The translations under genes were made by a program, and so were the position numbers. This document shows, piece after piece, positions 1 through 8,835 of a stretch of DNA of 64,000 nucleotides. The stretch is from assembly GCF_007989805.1 (NCBI RefSeq), contig NZ_BJUB01000007.1, positions 124,001 through 188,000 on the forward strand, in the 5' to 3' direction. Position 1 is the stretch's first letter, and every line of letters starts with the position of its first letter. The DNA is from Cellulomonas xylanilytica (GTDB lineage: Bacteria > Actinomycetota > Actinomycetes > Actinomycetales > Cellulomonadaceae). Below the pieces are notes generated by a model. The model was not told where the DNA came from, searched no databases, and saw only the letters and a list, made by a program, of their open reading frames with translations.

Positions 1-330
1 CACGTCGGCCGGGAGTCCGCCGCGAGGGGACAGGTCTGTGATCCCGCCCTCCTCGCGCGCCTCGCGGTACGCGGCCTCGGCCAGCGACACGTCGCCGGGC
101 TCCAGGTGCCCGCCCAGCTGCACCCAGAACTGGCCCTTGCGGTGGAAGCACAGCAGCACGTGCGACAGGTCCGGGGTGAGCACGAAGCAGCTGGCCGTCA
201 GGTGCGCGGCGGCCAGCGACCGGTCCACGGCGGCCGCTCCGGAGGTGGCGACGAACTCCCGGTACTCCGCGAGCAGGGCGGCCTGGCCGGGGTCGTGGGG
301 GGTCCACTCGTCGAGCACGTCGCTGATCAC
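1..330 (-). CDS. NUDIX hydrolase, 3'-truncated by window edge
   Basis: Reads from a GTG at 328-330 (MISDVLDEW...) off the left edge, so only the first 110 residues are present. The Nudix box is visible at the end of the fragment (GGHLEPGD then AAYREAREEGGI). It is the one-residue-longer variant in which Asp replaces the first Glu of the canonical box. Such enzymes hydrolyse nucleoside-diphosphate-linked compounds with Mg2+; the substrate cannot be told from this fragment. It is divergent from the GNAT gene, with only 20 bp between starts, so the two promoters must overlap the coding ends. The start is supported by the lack of room upstream. Confidence 0.8.
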   Translation of the reverse strand, partial: MISDVLDEWTPHDPGQAALLAEYREFVATSGAAAVDRSLAAAHLTASCFVLTPDLSHVLLCFHRKGQFWVQLGGHLEPGDVSLAEAAYREAREEGGITDLSPRGGLPADV

Positions 331-350
331 GGGCGGCAGCGTACGGTGCC

Positions 351-878
351 GTGGTGACGATCGAGCGGCGGACGCCGCGCCTGCTGATGCGGGAGTGGAC
401 AGAGGCCGACCTCGAGCCGTTCGCGGAGCTGAACGCGGACCCCGAGGTGATGGAGTTCTTCCCGGCCACCCTGACCCGTCAGGCCAGCGACAGGTTCGCC
501 GCACGGGCGCAGGCGCGGCTGCAGGAGGACGGCTGGGGCCTGTGGGCGCTGGAGGTGGACGGCCGGTTCGCCGGGTTCACCGGCCTGGCCCGACCGTCGT
601 GGGACCGGTCGATGGTGGAGGTGGGCTGGCGGTTGCCGCGCTGGGCGTGGGGCCATGGTTACGCGACGGAGGCGGCGCGCGAGGCGCTGGCCGTCGGCTT
701 CGACGAGGTGGGTCTGACGGAGATCGTCTCGTTCACCGCGGTGCCGAACGAGCGCTCGCAGGCCGTGATGCGCCGCCTCGGCATGACCCGCGACCCGGCC
801 GACGACTTCGACTACCCGACGATCGCGGCGGGCCACCCGCTGCGGCGCTCGGTCCTGTACAGGATCACACGCCCCTGA
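351..878 (+). CDS. GNAT family N-acetyltransferase (RimJ/RimL type)
   Basis: 175 residues, the usual size of the family. It opens with the typical TPRLLMREW motif and has the acetyl-CoA-binding segment near residues 100-115 (GHGYATEAAREAL) and the C-terminal NERSQAVMRRLGM motif. It would transfer acetyl from acetyl-CoA to an amine, either a protein N-terminus or a small molecule; the substrate is unknown. Two GTG codons in tandem (351 and 354) are both possible starts. It is divergent from the Nudix gene and followed after 37 bp by the lipid kinase, which appears to have its own leaderless promoter. Confidence 0.88.
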   Translation: MVTIERRTPRLLMREWTEADLEPFAELNADPEVMEFFPATLTRQASDRFAARAQARLQEDGWGLWALEVDGRFAGFTGLARPSWDRSMVEVGWRLPRWAWGHGYATEAAREALAVGFDEVGLTEIVSFTAVPNERSQAVMRRLGMTRDPADDFDYPTIAAGHPLRRSVLYRITRP

Positions 879-915
879 GTGGCCGCTCGGGGTGCCGCGG
901 GACATACTCGCCCCC

Positions 916-1890
916 GTGACCACCCCCCAGGACGCGATCACCCAGCCGGCTGCCGAGCAGCGCGACGACCGCGGTCCCCTGCGCACGGCCGTCATCGTCA
1001 ACCCGAACCGCGTCGAGGGCCTCGACGAGCTCCGCGCCGGCATCGTGGAGCAGCTGACCGAGGCCGGCTGGCCCGAGCCGGCCTGGTTGGAGACGACGGC
1101 CGAGGACCCCGGCACCGGGCAGGCGAAGCAGGCCGTCGAGGACGGCGCCGCGGTCGTGTTCGTGGCCGGTGGCGACGGCACCGTGCGCGCGTGCATCGAC
1201 GGGCTGGCCGGGACGCAGACGGCGCTCGCGATCCTGCCGGGCGGCACCGGCAACCTGCTGGCCACCAACCTCGGTGTCCCCACCAACACGATCGAGGGCG
1301 TCCAGCTGGCCCTGGACCGCGGCCGGCGCGTGGTCGACCTCGGCGAGGTCGAGGGCCAGACGTTCGCCGTCATGGCGGGCATGGGCCTCGACGCCGCGAT
1401 GGTCGACGACGCCCCCACCAGGCTGAAGGCCGTGCTCGGCCCGGTCGCGTACGTGTTCTCGGCGCTCAAGCACCTCAACGACGCGGAGATGAAGGTCGAG
1501 GTGCAGGTCGACGACTACCCCGTCCTGCGCCGCCGTGCCCGCACGGTGATCGTCGGCAACGTCGGACGCCTGCAGGGCGGGGTCAACCTGCTGCCCGACG
1601 CGGAGCCGGACAACGGCCAGATGGACGTCGCCGTCCTGGCGCCGCGCAACCTCGGGCACTGGATCCAGACGGCGTTCGCCGTCCTGCGTCCGGGTCGCAA
1701 CCGGGTGCCCAACATGGAGGTGCTGCGCGGGTCGAGGATCACCATCACCAGCGACCGCCCGCAGCCCCGCCAGCTCGACGGGGACGTCATCGACAAGTCG
1801 ACGACCCTCGACGTCGCGGTCCGCCCGGACGCCCTGTGGGTCTGCGTCTACCAGCCGGACACGTCGGAGGACCTGACCGAGGGCTCCTGA
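916..1890 (+). CDS. diacylglycerol kinase family lipid kinase
   Basis: About 324 residues with the DAGK catalytic core: an N-terminal AVIVNPNR strand, the nucleotide-binding GGDGTVRACIDGL motif near residue 85 and LPGGTGNLLA just after. Enzymes of this family phosphorylate diacylglycerol or related lipids at the inner membrane face, in lipid recycling or phosphatidylinositol/cardiolipin-related metabolism. The frame is open further upstream to a GTG at 892, but I chose GTG 916. A -10-like CATACT at 903-908 sits 7 nt before it, suggesting a leaderless mRNA. It converges with the arylamine N-acetyltransferase gene with a 4-bp gap. Confidence 0.88.
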   Translation: MTTPQDAITQPAAEQRDDRGPLRTAVIVNPNRVEGLDELRAGIVEQLTEAGWPEPAWLETTAEDPGTGQAKQAVEDGAAVVFVAGGDGTVRACIDGLAGTQTALAILPGGTGNLLATNLGVPTNTIEGVQLALDRGRRVVDLGEVEGQTFAVMAGMGLDAAMVDDAPTRLKAVLGPVAYVFSALKHLNDAEMKVEVQVDDYPVLRRRARTVIVGNVGRLQGGVNLLPDAEPDNGQMDVAVLAPRNLGHWIQTAFAVLRPGRNRVPNMEVLRGSRITITSDRPQPRQLDGDVIDKSTTLDVAVRPDALWVCVYQPDTSEDLTEGS

Positions 1891-1894
1891 TCCC

Positions 1895-2671
1895 TCACGG
1901 CAGCGCGGCGACCTGGTCGGTGCTCAGCGGCAGGCCCAGGTCGTGCAGGACGTCGGCCAGCTCGTCGTCGGCGACCGTGCGCTCGTCGGTCTGCCCGGCG
2001 GGCGTCTCGACGGTGAGGCGACGCCCGATGAGGCTGCGCAGCCGTTCCTCGTCCTTGCGGATCACGACGAGCTGCAGCACGAACCGGGACGTCGGCCGGT
2101 GCGACGTCGCGAAGTTGGCCACCTCGACGTCGGCCAGGTAGGTGGTCTCGAGCGGGATCGTGTAGTGCGTCTGCCACTGCCCGTGGCGCTGCTCGTGCAG
2201 CTGCCAGGAGCCGTCGTCGAGGCGCACGGTCCGGAACGTCCAGCCGCCCTGCTGCACGACTGACCCGTCGACCAGGGGGACGGGCTCGAGCAGCCCGGAG
2301 CCGAACCCGGTGTCGGCGAGCCAGCGGCCGTCCACCACGAGGACCAGGTGCGACCGCGGCCGGGGTGCCACGGCGGGGTCGCCGATCCGGGCGAGCCGGC
2401 GCTCGACCGAGAACCCGAGCCGTTCGAGGGCGGCGCCGAGCAGGATGCCGTGCTCGTAGCAGTACCCGCCGCGGCGGGCGGTGACGAGCTTGGCCTGGAC
2501 GTCGGGCAGGTCGACGCTGACCCCGACGCCGAGCTGCACGTCCACGTTCTCGAACGGGATCGCGGCGAGGTGCGCCCGGTGGATCTGGGCGAGCGGCGCG
2601 TCCTCGGCGACGCCGAGCCGCTCCAGGTAGGCAGGCAGGTCGAGGCGGTCGACGCCCCACGGGTCCGTCAC
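1895..2671 (-). CDS. arylamine N-acetyltransferase
   Basis: 258 residues. The Cys-His-Asp triad of the NAT fold is visible: Cys in GGYCYEHG, His in RSHLVLVV and Asp in WLADTGFG, with the early FENVDV motif. NATs move acetyl (or propionyl) from CoA to arylamines, hydrazines or biosynthetic amines. The GTG start at 2671 overlaps the stop of the universal stress protein gene by 4 bp (GTGA), so it is the last gene of a translationally coupled three-gene operon: permease, stress protein, NAT. The reading frame stays open far upstream, but that part is the shadow of the stress-protein gene. Confidence 0.92.
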   Translation of the reverse strand: MTDPWGVDRLDLPAYLERLGVAEDAPLAQIHRAHLAAIPFENVDVQLGVGVSVDLPDVQAKLVTARRGGYCYEHGILLGAALERLGFSVERRLARIGDPAVAPRPRSHLVLVVDGRWLADTGFGSGLLEPVPLVDGSVVQQGGWTFRTVRLDDGSWQLHEQRHGQWQTHYTIPLETTYLADVEVANFATSHRPTSRFVLQLVVIRKDEERLRSLIGRRLTVETPAGQTDERTVADDELADVLHDLGLPLSTDQVAALP

Positions 2672-3588
2672 AGCTCGTCGTGCGGGACGACGAGGACGGG
2701 CACGGGGGAGTGCCGGATGATCTTGGTCGCGTTGGTGCCCAGGAACACGCGACGGAGCGTACCGGCGCTGGAGGAGCCCAGGACGAGCAGCTCGTTGGGC
2801 GTCCAGTCCACGGAGCTCAGGGCCTCCCACCAGCTGGTCCCGGACGCCACGACGTAGGCGGTGTCGTCGTCCAGCAGGTCGCCGAGGGCCTCGCGGAGCG
2901 CCGCCTGCGCGTCCGCCATCTGCTCGCGCCACTGCTCGGTGACCTCGGACTCGATGTCCGTGCCGATCTCGGGCGGGTACATCGTCGCGGACCGGACCCC
3001 GAACGACGCGACGCGCAGCTGCACGTCGATCTCGCGGGTCAGCCGCGCGGCCCAGCGGACGGCCGACGCGGCGACGCCGGACCCGCTGAACGAGCAGGTC
3101 AGCCGGTGCGCGGCGACGTCGGTCGTGCTCGGCGCGCACCGGTACGCGCGCGGGGCGACCGCCAGGGGGACGGGCGAGGAGTGCAGCAGGTAGTCGGCGG
3201 TCGACCCGACGACGACGCGGCCCTCGGGTCCGTCGGGCGACGAGCCGAGCACCAGCGCCGTCGCCTCCCGCTGCTCGGCGAGCGCGGCCAGGGCCCTCGG
3301 TGTGGACCGGTCGGTCAGGCGGACGAACTCGACGGTCAGGTCGTCGGCGCGACCGGCCAGGAACGCCAGTGCGGCGGCCTTCGCCTCGTCGGCGCGGGCC
3401 TGGACCCACTCCTGCATCTCCCCGTCCACGCGCGCCATCGACGGCACGGTCCACCCGGGAGGGATCACGGTCGCGATGACCAGGACGTACGCGCCGGTCG
3501 CCTCCGGGAGCGTGCGGGCGAGCGTGACCCCCAGGTCGATCGCGCCGTGGATGTCGCCGAACGGGTTGGCGCCGACGACGATCGTCAC
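2668..3588 (-). CDS. universal stress protein, tandem UspA domains
   Basis: 306 residues made of two UspA domains. The first starts with TIVVGANPFGD and ends with VGSTADYLLHSSPVPLAVAP; the second ends with LGTNATKIIRHSPVPVLVVP. The second domain keeps an ATP-binding-like LGSSSAGTLRR segment. USPs are soluble stress and metabolic-state proteins. The GTG start at 3588 overlaps the permease stop (GTGA), so it is translated behind the amino-acid transporter. This transporter-USP arrangement is common and suggests the USP modulates or senses the activity of the transporter. That is inference. Confidence 0.9.
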   Translation of the reverse strand: MTIVVGANPFGDIHGAIDLGVTLARTLPEATGAYVLVIATVIPPGWTVPSMARVDGEMQEWVQARADEAKAAALAFLAGRADDLTVEFVRLTDRSTPRALAALAEQREATALVLGSSPDGPEGRVVVGSTADYLLHSSPVPLAVAPRAYRCAPSTTDVAAHRLTCSFSGSGVAASAVRWAARLTREIDVQLRVASFGVRSATMYPPEIGTDIESEVTEQWREQMADAQAALREALGDLLDDDTAYVVASGTSWWEALSSVDWTPNELLVLGSSSAGTLRRVFLGTNATKIIRHSPVPVLVVPHDEL

Positions 3589-5045
3589 CGCAGGTCCTCG
3601 TCGCGCAGGAGGTCCGCCTCGATCGCGCGTTGCAGCAGCGAGTGCTTGCGGCCCCACAGGAAGTAGAACGCGAGCACCACGCTGAGCCACAGCAGGAACC
3701 ACGCGTAGGTGTACCACTGCAGGCCGGACAGGATGTAGAGGCAGGCCAGCACCGCGAGCACGGGGGTGACGGGGTAGCCGGGGACCTTGAACCCGCGGGG
3801 CAGGTCGGGCCGGGTCCGGCGCAGGATGATGACGCCGATCGAGACCACCATGAAGGCGATCAGGGTGCCGATGGAGACCAGGTCCCACAGGTAGTCGAGC
3901 GGGATGAAGGCGGCGAGCAGGCCGACGACGACCGCGACGATGACCGTGTTGTTCACCGGCGTGTGGGTGCGCGGGTTGACCCGCGCGAACGCCCGCGGCA
4001 GCAGCCCGTCGCGGCCGATGGCGAACAGGATGCGGGTCTGGCCGTACATCGTCACCAGGGTCACGGAGAAGATGGAGATGACGGCGCCGGCGGACAGGAT
4101 GGTGCCGGGCCACGACGCACCGACGACGTCCTGCAGGATCTTGGCCAGACCGGCCTCGCCCTGCTCGGCGTCGCCGAACTCCTGCCACGGCTGCGTGCCC
4201 AGGGCGGAGACGGCGACCAGCACGTAGATGGTGGTGACGATCGCGAGGGCGCCGAGGATGGCCCGCGGCATCGTCTTCTGCGGGTTGCGCACCTCGTCGC
4301 CGGCGGTCGAGATGGCGTCGAGGCCGATGAAGGTGAAGAAGATGGTGCCGGCGGCGGCGGTGATGCCCGCGACGCCCTTGGGGGCGAAGTCCGCGAAGTT
4401 GTCCGCCGTGAACCCCGTGAAGGCCACGGCGACGAACATGAGCAGCACGGCGAGCTTGATGATCACCATCACCGTGTTGACCCGCGCGGACTCGGACGCG
4501 CCCCGGATCAGCAGGACCGCGCACATCGCCACGAGGATGAGGGCCGGCAGGTTGATGAAGCCGGGGTCGGCGTCCCAGGGTGCCGCCGACAGGGCGGTGG
4601 GGATCTGCCAGCCGAAGAGGTTGTGCAGGAGCTGGTTGAGGTAACCGCTCCACCCGACGGAGACGGCGGCCGTCGAGACCCCGTACTCCAGCAGCAGGCA
4701 GGCCGCGACGCCCATCGCGACCACCTCGCCGAGCGTCGCGTAGGCGTACGAGTAGGTCGACCCGGAGACCGGCACCGCCGAGGCCATCTCGGCGTAGGAC
4801 AGCGCGGACAGGCCCGCCGCCAGGCCGGCGAGCAGGAACGAGATGATCACCGCCGGGCCGGCGTCGGGCACCGCCTCGTGCATGACGAAGAAGACGCCGG
4901 TGCCGACGGTCGAGCCGACGCCGAACATCATCAGGCTGAACGTGCCGAGGGACCGTTCGAGGCCTTCGCTCGACGTCGTCGTCGCCGCGGTGATCGGCTT
5001 CTTGCGCCACAGCTGCGCTCGCAGCGACGCCTGCTGGACCGTCAT
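3585..5045 (-). CDS. APC family amino-acid permease (CAT-like)
   Basis: 486 residues from ATG 5045 (MTVQQASL), with about 12 hydrophobic segments. The APC hallmark near the first helix is clear (MMFGVGSTVGTGVFFV), as is the SYAEMASAVPVSGSTYSYAYATLGE segment of cationic-amino-acid transporters (YfnA/CAT type). It should import amino acids by proton-coupled transport; specificity is not readable. The frame is open to 5165, but the chosen ATG has an AGAGAGG Shine-Dalgarno 8 nt upstream. That site lies in the arm of a hairpin (5050-5069). First gene of the permease-USP-NAT operon. Confidence 0.92.
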   Translation of the reverse strand: MTVQQASLRAQLWRKKPITAATTTSSEGLERSLGTFSLMMFGVGSTVGTGVFFVMHEAVPDAGPAVIISFLLAGLAAGLSALSYAEMASAVPVSGSTYSYAYATLGEVVAMGVAACLLLEYGVSTAAVSVGWSGYLNQLLHNLFGWQIPTALSAAPWDADPGFINLPALILVAMCAVLLIRGASESARVNTVMVIIKLAVLLMFVAVAFTGFTADNFADFAPKGVAGITAAAGTIFFTFIGLDAISTAGDEVRNPQKTMPRAILGALAIVTTIYVLVAVSALGTQPWQEFGDAEQGEAGLAKILQDVVGASWPGTILSAGAVISIFSVTLVTMYGQTRILFAIGRDGLLPRAFARVNPRTHTPVNNTVIVAVVVGLLAAFIPLDYLWDLVSIGTLIAFMVVSIGVIILRRTRPDLPRGFKVPGYPVTPVLAVLACLYILSGLQWYTYAWFLLWLSVVLAFYFLWGRKHSLLQRAIEADLLRDEDLR

Positions 5046-5049
5046 GGGC

Positions 5050-5069
5050 GGGCCTCTCTGAGAGGGCCC
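5050..5069 (-). promoter_or_regulatory. hairpin enclosing the permease ribosome-binding site
   Basis: On the minus strand the leader reads GGGCCCTCTC-AGAGAGGCCC just 4 nt before ATG 5045. The AGAGAGG ribosome-binding site is the 3' arm of a near-perfect stem, so folding would hide it. A translational control role is inference. Confidence 0.4.
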
Positions 5070-5225
5070 ATCCCCCGGGCCGACGCCGTGTGTCCTCAGC
5101 CACGGTAGGAGCAGGGCGCACGCGCGGCAATCCCTGCCGTCGCACAGGTGGCTCACAGGATTCACCCGCGAGACAAGTGGTCAAACCGGGCACGGCCAGG
5201 GGTGTTTCTCGCTACTGTCCGCCCC

Positions 5226-5645
5226 ATGATCACAACACTCGCCACTGAGGTGGCCAACACGACTGCCGCCGCCGGCGCCAGCGCCGGTTCCCTCATCGGT
5301 GGCCTCATCGGCTACCTGCTCGTCGCGTTCGCCCTCGTCGGCGTCTTCAAGAAGGCCGACGAGCCCATCTGGCAGGCGTTCGTCCCGATCTGGAACACCA
5401 TCGTCCTCATCAAGATCTCGGGCAAGCCGATCTGGTGGGTCATCCTGCTGCTGATCCCGATCGTCAACATCGTGGTCTGGGTCATCGTCCTGCACGGCCT
5501 GTCGACCTCGTTCGGCCACGGCGCCGGCTTCACCGCCGGCCTGTTCTTCCTCAGCATCATCTTCCTGTACATCCTCGGCTACGACTCCAAGCCGTACGAG
5601 GGCGCGACCGGCGGCGAGCCGGTGCGCGGCTACGCCACCGCCTGA
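5226..5645 (+). CDS. DUF5684-like small integral membrane protein
   Basis: 139 residues with four predicted hydrophobic segments. The signature region FKKADEPIWQAFVPIWNTIVLIKISGKP followed by WVILLLIPIVNIVVW matches what I recall of DUF5684 (signal-peptidase-like membrane proteins without the catalytic part). Function unknown. The start ATG 5226 is placed 7 nt behind a TACTGT -10 box (5213-5218), which indicates a leaderless transcript. It is followed by a strong hairpin terminator. Confidence 0.75.
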   Translation: MITTLATEVANTTAAAGASAGSLIGGLIGYLLVAFALVGVFKKADEPIWQAFVPIWNTIVLIKISGKPIWWVILLLIPIVNIVVWVIVLHGLSTSFGHGAGFTAGLFFLSIIFLYILGYDSKPYEGATGGEPVRGYATA

Positions 5646-5657
5646 CCCAGCACCTCG

Positions 5658-5694
5658 CGAGACGGCCGTACCCCCACGGGGTGCGGCCGTCTCG
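5658..5694. terminator. strong hairpin terminator
   Basis: CGAGACGGCCG at 5658-5668 pairs with CGGCCGTCTCG at 5684-5694. The stem continues inward through TACCCC/GGGGTG to a 3-nt loop, giving about 17 bp. It lies 13 bp behind the DUF5684-like gene. There is no U-tract, as is usual in this kind of genome. Confidence 0.85.
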
Positions 5695-5714
5695 TGCGTG
5701 GGTGACCATCGCGC

Positions 5715-6116
5715 ATGACGACTTTCGACGCCCTCGCCGACGAGGGCTTCATCGCCCTCACCACGTTCCGCAAGTCAGGGGTCGGGGTCCCGACGACGGT
5801 GTGGGTGGGCCGCGACGGTGACGCCCTCCTCGTGACCACCCCGCGGGGCAGCGGCAAGGTCAAGCGGCTGCGCCGGGACCCGCGCGTCGAGATGTCCCCG
5901 AGCAGCCGGCTGGGCAACGTCGACGACGACGCGGCGATCGTGCACGGTCTGGGTGAGGTGCTCGACGACGACGCGGCGCGCGAGCGGTGCAACGCGATCA
6001 TGCAGGAGAAGTACGGCCTGGAGTACCGCGTGATGATGGGGATCGAGAAGCTCGGACGCAAGGGCGACGACAACCGGGTCATCCTGCGGATCACGAAGGC
6101 TCCAGCGGCGGCGTAG
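5715..6116 (+). CDS. PPOX-class F420-dependent oxidoreductase
   Basis: 133 residues with the split-barrel flavin-binding fold: FIALTTFRKSGVGVPTTVWV, then LLVTTPRGSGKVKRLRRDPRVEM. This pattern is typical of Rv1155/Rv2074-type proteins that use coenzyme F420 (or FMN), an actinobacterial hallmark. It would catalyse a cytoplasmic reduction of unknown substrate. The stop TAG at 6114-6116 is also the first half of a TAGCGT -10 box for the next gene. Confidence 0.85.
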   Translation: MTTFDALADEGFIALTTFRKSGVGVPTTVWVGRDGDALLVTTPRGSGKVKRLRRDPRVEMSPSSRLGNVDDDAAIVHGLGEVLDDDAARERCNAIMQEKYGLEYRVMMGIEKLGRKGDDNRVILRITKAPAAA

Positions 6117-6126
6117 CGTGCCCGGC

Positions 6127-6900
6127 GTGCCCCCGACCCACGCCGAGATCACCGCGACGCTGCGCGCGGCCGGCTGCGTGTTCGCCGAGGACGAGGCCAC
6201 GCTGCTCCTCGCCGAGGCCGCGCCGGCCGACCTGGAGCGGATGGTCGCGCGGCGGGTGGCCGGGGAGCCGCTCGAGGTGGTCGTCGGGTGGGCGGAGTTC
6301 TGCGGGTTGCGGATCGCGATCGACCCCGGGGTGTTCGTGCCGCGGCGGCGGACCGAGCTGCTGGTGCGGGAGGCGGCGCGGCTGGCCGACGGTCCGGCGG
6401 TGGTGCTCGACCTGTGCTGCGGCTCCGGGGCGCTGGGCGTCGCGCTGGCCCACCTGGTGCCCGTCGAGCTGTACGCCGTCGACGTCGAGCCCGCAGCCGT
6501 CCGCTGTGCGCGCCGCAACGTCGCCGCGGTGGGCGGGCAGGTGTTCGAGGGCGACCTGGACGAACCGCTGCCGGAGTCGTTGCGCGGCCGGGTGGACCTG
6601 CTCGTCGCCAACGTGCCGTACGTGCCGTCCACCGAGATCGCGCGCATGCCGCCCGAGGCGCGCGAGCACGAGCCGCGCGTGACGCTCGACGGTGGTGCCG
6701 ACGGGCTCGACGTGCTGCGGCGGGTCGCCGCCGTGGCGCCGCGCTGGCTGGCGCCGGGCGGTCACCTGCTGGTGGAGACCAGCGAGGAGCAGGCAGTCGC
6801 CGCGGTCGCCGCGTTCGTCGCCGCCGGTCTGGCGGCTCGGGTGGTGGTGGACGACGAGGCCGGGGCGACCGTCGTCGTCGGGACGCGTCCCGATGAGTGA
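6127..6900 (+). CDS. putative protein N5-glutamine methyltransferase (HemK/PrmC-like)
   Basis: About 257 residues. It has the class I SAM-binding motif DLCCGSGALGVAL near residue 100 and NVPYVPS, the NPPY-type active-site motif that binds the methylated glutamine amide. A PrmC-like N-terminal part (VFVPRRRTELLV) precedes. It resembles the actinobacterial PrmC paralogues rather than the main release-factor enzyme, so the target is uncertain. GTG 6118 is also in frame. GTG 6127 is preferred because a TAGCGT -10 box (6114-6119) ends 7 nt before it and would exclude 6118 from the transcript. It overlaps the next gene by 8 bp. Confidence 0.82.
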   Translation: MPPTHAEITATLRAAGCVFAEDEATLLLAEAAPADLERMVARRVAGEPLEVVVGWAEFCGLRIAIDPGVFVPRRRTELLVREAARLADGPAVVLDLCCGSGALGVALAHLVPVELYAVDVEPAAVRCARRNVAAVGGQVFEGDLDEPLPESLRGRVDLLVANVPYVPSTEIARMPPEAREHEPRVTLDGGADGLDVLRRVAAVAPRWLAPGGHLLVETSEEQAVAAVAAFVAAGLAARVVVDDEAGATVVVGTRPDE

Positions 6901-7627
6901 GGTCCTCGACCAGCTCGTCGCGCTCGCGGACCCGGAGCGCGCCGTCGGGATGGCGGCGTTCTTCCAGTCCGGCCCCGGGCAGTACGGCGAGGGCGACGTG
7001 TTCCTGGGGCTCACCGTGCCGCAGGTGACCGCCGTGGCCAAGCGGCACCTCGGGCTGTCCGTCGCGGAGCTGGAGGGGTTGCTCGACGACGGGCGCCACG
7101 AGGTCCGGCTGCTCGCGCTCAAGGTCATGGCGCTCCAGTGCGCCGCCGCACGGACGCCGCCCGAGCGTCGTCGTGAGCTGCTCGACCTGTACCTGCGGCG
7201 CACGGACCGCGTGAACAGCTGGGACCTGGTGGACGCCAGCGCACCGGACGTCCTGGGCCGGGCGGTCCTCGGCGGGCTGCCGGACGAGGTGCTCTACCGC
7301 CTGGCCGCGTCCGACGTGCTGTGGGAGCGGCGCATCGCGATCGTCGCGACGCACCGGCTGATCCGCGCCGGCGTCCTGGACCAGACGTTCACCCTGGCGG
7401 CGCTGCTGGAGGGCGACCCGCACGACCTCATGCACAAGGCCGTCGGGTGGATGCTGCGCGAGGCCGGCAAGCAGGACGAGTCGCGGCTGCTGGCCTACCT
7501 GGACGAGCACGCCGCGACCATGCCGCGCACGGCTCTGCGGTACTCGCTGGAGCGGCTCGATCCCGCACTCAGGGCTCACTACATGGGGATGAAGAAGAGG
7601 ACAGGACCTGTCCGCTACCGCCCGTAG
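6893..7627 (+). CDS. DNA alkylation repair protein, AlkD-like
   Basis: 244 residues, all-alpha HEAT-like. Family signatures are visible: the [17 protein letters not shown] opening, [11 protein letters not shown] in the middle, and [11 protein letters not shown] and [11 protein letters not shown] near the end. AlkD-type glycosylases excise bulky or cationic alkylated purines, N3-methyladenine and N7-methylguanine. ATG 6893 lies inside the end of the methyltransferase gene (8-bp overlap), so the two are translationally coupled. The stop TAG (7625-7627) forms the -10 TAGCGT of the following gene. Confidence 0.88.
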   Translation: MSEVLDQLVALADPERAVGMAAFFQSGPGQYGEGDVFLGLTVPQVTAVAKRHLGLSVAELEGLLDDGRHEVRLLALKVMALQCAAARTPPERRRELLDLYLRRTDRVNSWDLVDASAPDVLGRAVLGGLPDEVLYRLAASDVLWERRIAIVATHRLIRAGVLDQTFTLAALLEGDPHDLMHKAVGWMLREAGKQDESRLLAYLDEHAATMPRTALRYSLERLDPALRAHYMGMKKRTGPVRYRP

Positions 7628-7637
7628 CGTCCTCCGT

Positions 7638-8783
7638 ATGAGCATCGAACCGTTCACCATCGACATCCCCCAGGCGCAGCTCGACGACCTGAGCGAGCGG
7701 CTGCACCGGACGCGCCTCACCGCGCCCCTCCCCGGAGACGACTGGTCCACCGGCGTGCCCACGGCGTACCTGGACGAGCTCGTCACGTACTGGCGCGACT
7801 CGTACGACTGGCGCGCGCAGGAGGCCGCCCTCAACGCGTTCCCGCAGTTCGTGACCGAGATCGACGGCCAGCGGATCCACTTCGTGCATGTGCGGTCCGC
7901 CGAGCCCGACGCTCTCCCGCTGGTGCTGACGCACGGGTGGCCCGGGTCGTTCATCGAGTTCCTCGACCTGGTCGGGCCGCTCACGGACCCCGTCGCGTAC
8001 GGCGGCTCCGCGGCGGACGCCTTCCACGTCGTCATCCCGTCGCTGCCCGGCTTCGGGTTCTCCGGCCCGGTGCACCAGAGCGGCTGGGGCCCGGCGCACA
8101 TCGGAGCCGTCTGGGCGGAGCTCATGAGCCGGCTCGGGTACGACCGCTACGGCGTCCAGGGCGGCGACGTCGGGGCCGCCGTCTCGCCGGAGGTCGCTCG
8201 CGTCGCCCCCGAGGCGGTCGTCGGTGTCCACCTCAACGGGAACATCGGCATGCCGTTCCACGAGCTCGGTGCCGACGAGCTCGCCTCCCTGACGGACCTC
8301 GAGCGGGACCGGCTGCGGCGCATCGGCCAGTTCATGCAGGACGAGTTCGGGTACATCTCCATCCAGGGCACCCGGCCCGCGACGCTCGGTGCCGCGCTCG
8401 CGGACTCCCCGGTGGGCCAGCTCGCGTGGATCGTCGACAAGCTGCGCGCATGGACCTACCCCGCGCAGACGCCGCCCGAGGACGTCATCGGGATCGACCG
8501 CCTGCTCACCGACGTGATGCTCTACTGGCTGACCGACACGTCCGCGTCGTCGGCGTACGTCGGCTACGCGCAGGACACCGCGTGGGGCGAGAAGGCCCCG
8601 CCTAGCGGCGTGCCGACGGCGGTCATCGTGTTCGCGCACGACGTCGGGATCCGTCGGTACGCCGAGCAGGACCACACGATCGTCCGCTGGACCGATGTCG
8701 ACCGTGGCGGTCACTTCGCGGCCCTGGAGGAGCCTGAGCTGCTGGTCGACGACGTGCGGGAGTTCTTCCGGACGGTCCGCTGA
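7638..8783 (+). CDS. epoxide hydrolase, alpha/beta-hydrolase fold
   Basis: 381 residues with an N-terminal epoxide-hydrolase domain (residues 1-100) followed by the alpha/beta-hydrolase core. The oxyanion-hole HGWPGS begins at residue 99, the nucleophile is Asp177 in GGDVGAAV, and the catalytic His is about 359 in [11 protein letters not shown]. It should add water to an epoxide to give a diol in detoxification or catabolism. ATG 7638 lies 7 nt behind TAGCGT (7625-7630), consistent with a leaderless mRNA. A GGACAG-N3-CTGTCC inverted repeat at 7599-7613, upstream of that box, could be an operator. Confidence 0.9.
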   Translation: MSIEPFTIDIPQAQLDDLSERLHRTRLTAPLPGDDWSTGVPTAYLDELVTYWRDSYDWRAQEAALNAFPQFVTEIDGQRIHFVHVRSAEPDALPLVLTHGWPGSFIEFLDLVGPLTDPVAYGGSAADAFHVVIPSLPGFGFSGPVHQSGWGPAHIGAVWAELMSRLGYDRYGVQGGDVGAAVSPEVARVAPEAVVGVHLNGNIGMPFHELGADELASLTDLERDRLRRIGQFMQDEFGYISIQGTRPATLGAALADSPVGQLAWIVDKLRAWTYPAQTPPEDVIGIDRLLTDVMLYWLTDTSASSAYVGYAQDTAWGEKAPPSGVPTAVIVFAHDVGIRRYAEQDHTIVRWTDVDRGGHFAALEEPELLVDDVREFFRTVR

Positions 8784-8799
8784 GCCCTGGTGGGCGGCT

Positions 8800-8829
8800 C
8801 GGCCGGGCGGCGCACCCACCGCCCGGCCG
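8800..8829. terminator. bidirectional hairpin terminator
   Basis: CGGCCGGGCGG (8800-8810) and CCGCCCGGCCG (8819-8829) form an 11-bp perfect stem with an 8-nt loop. It lies between the convergent epoxide hydrolase and VOC genes. Confidence 0.75.
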
Positions 8830-8835
8830 CCGTCG

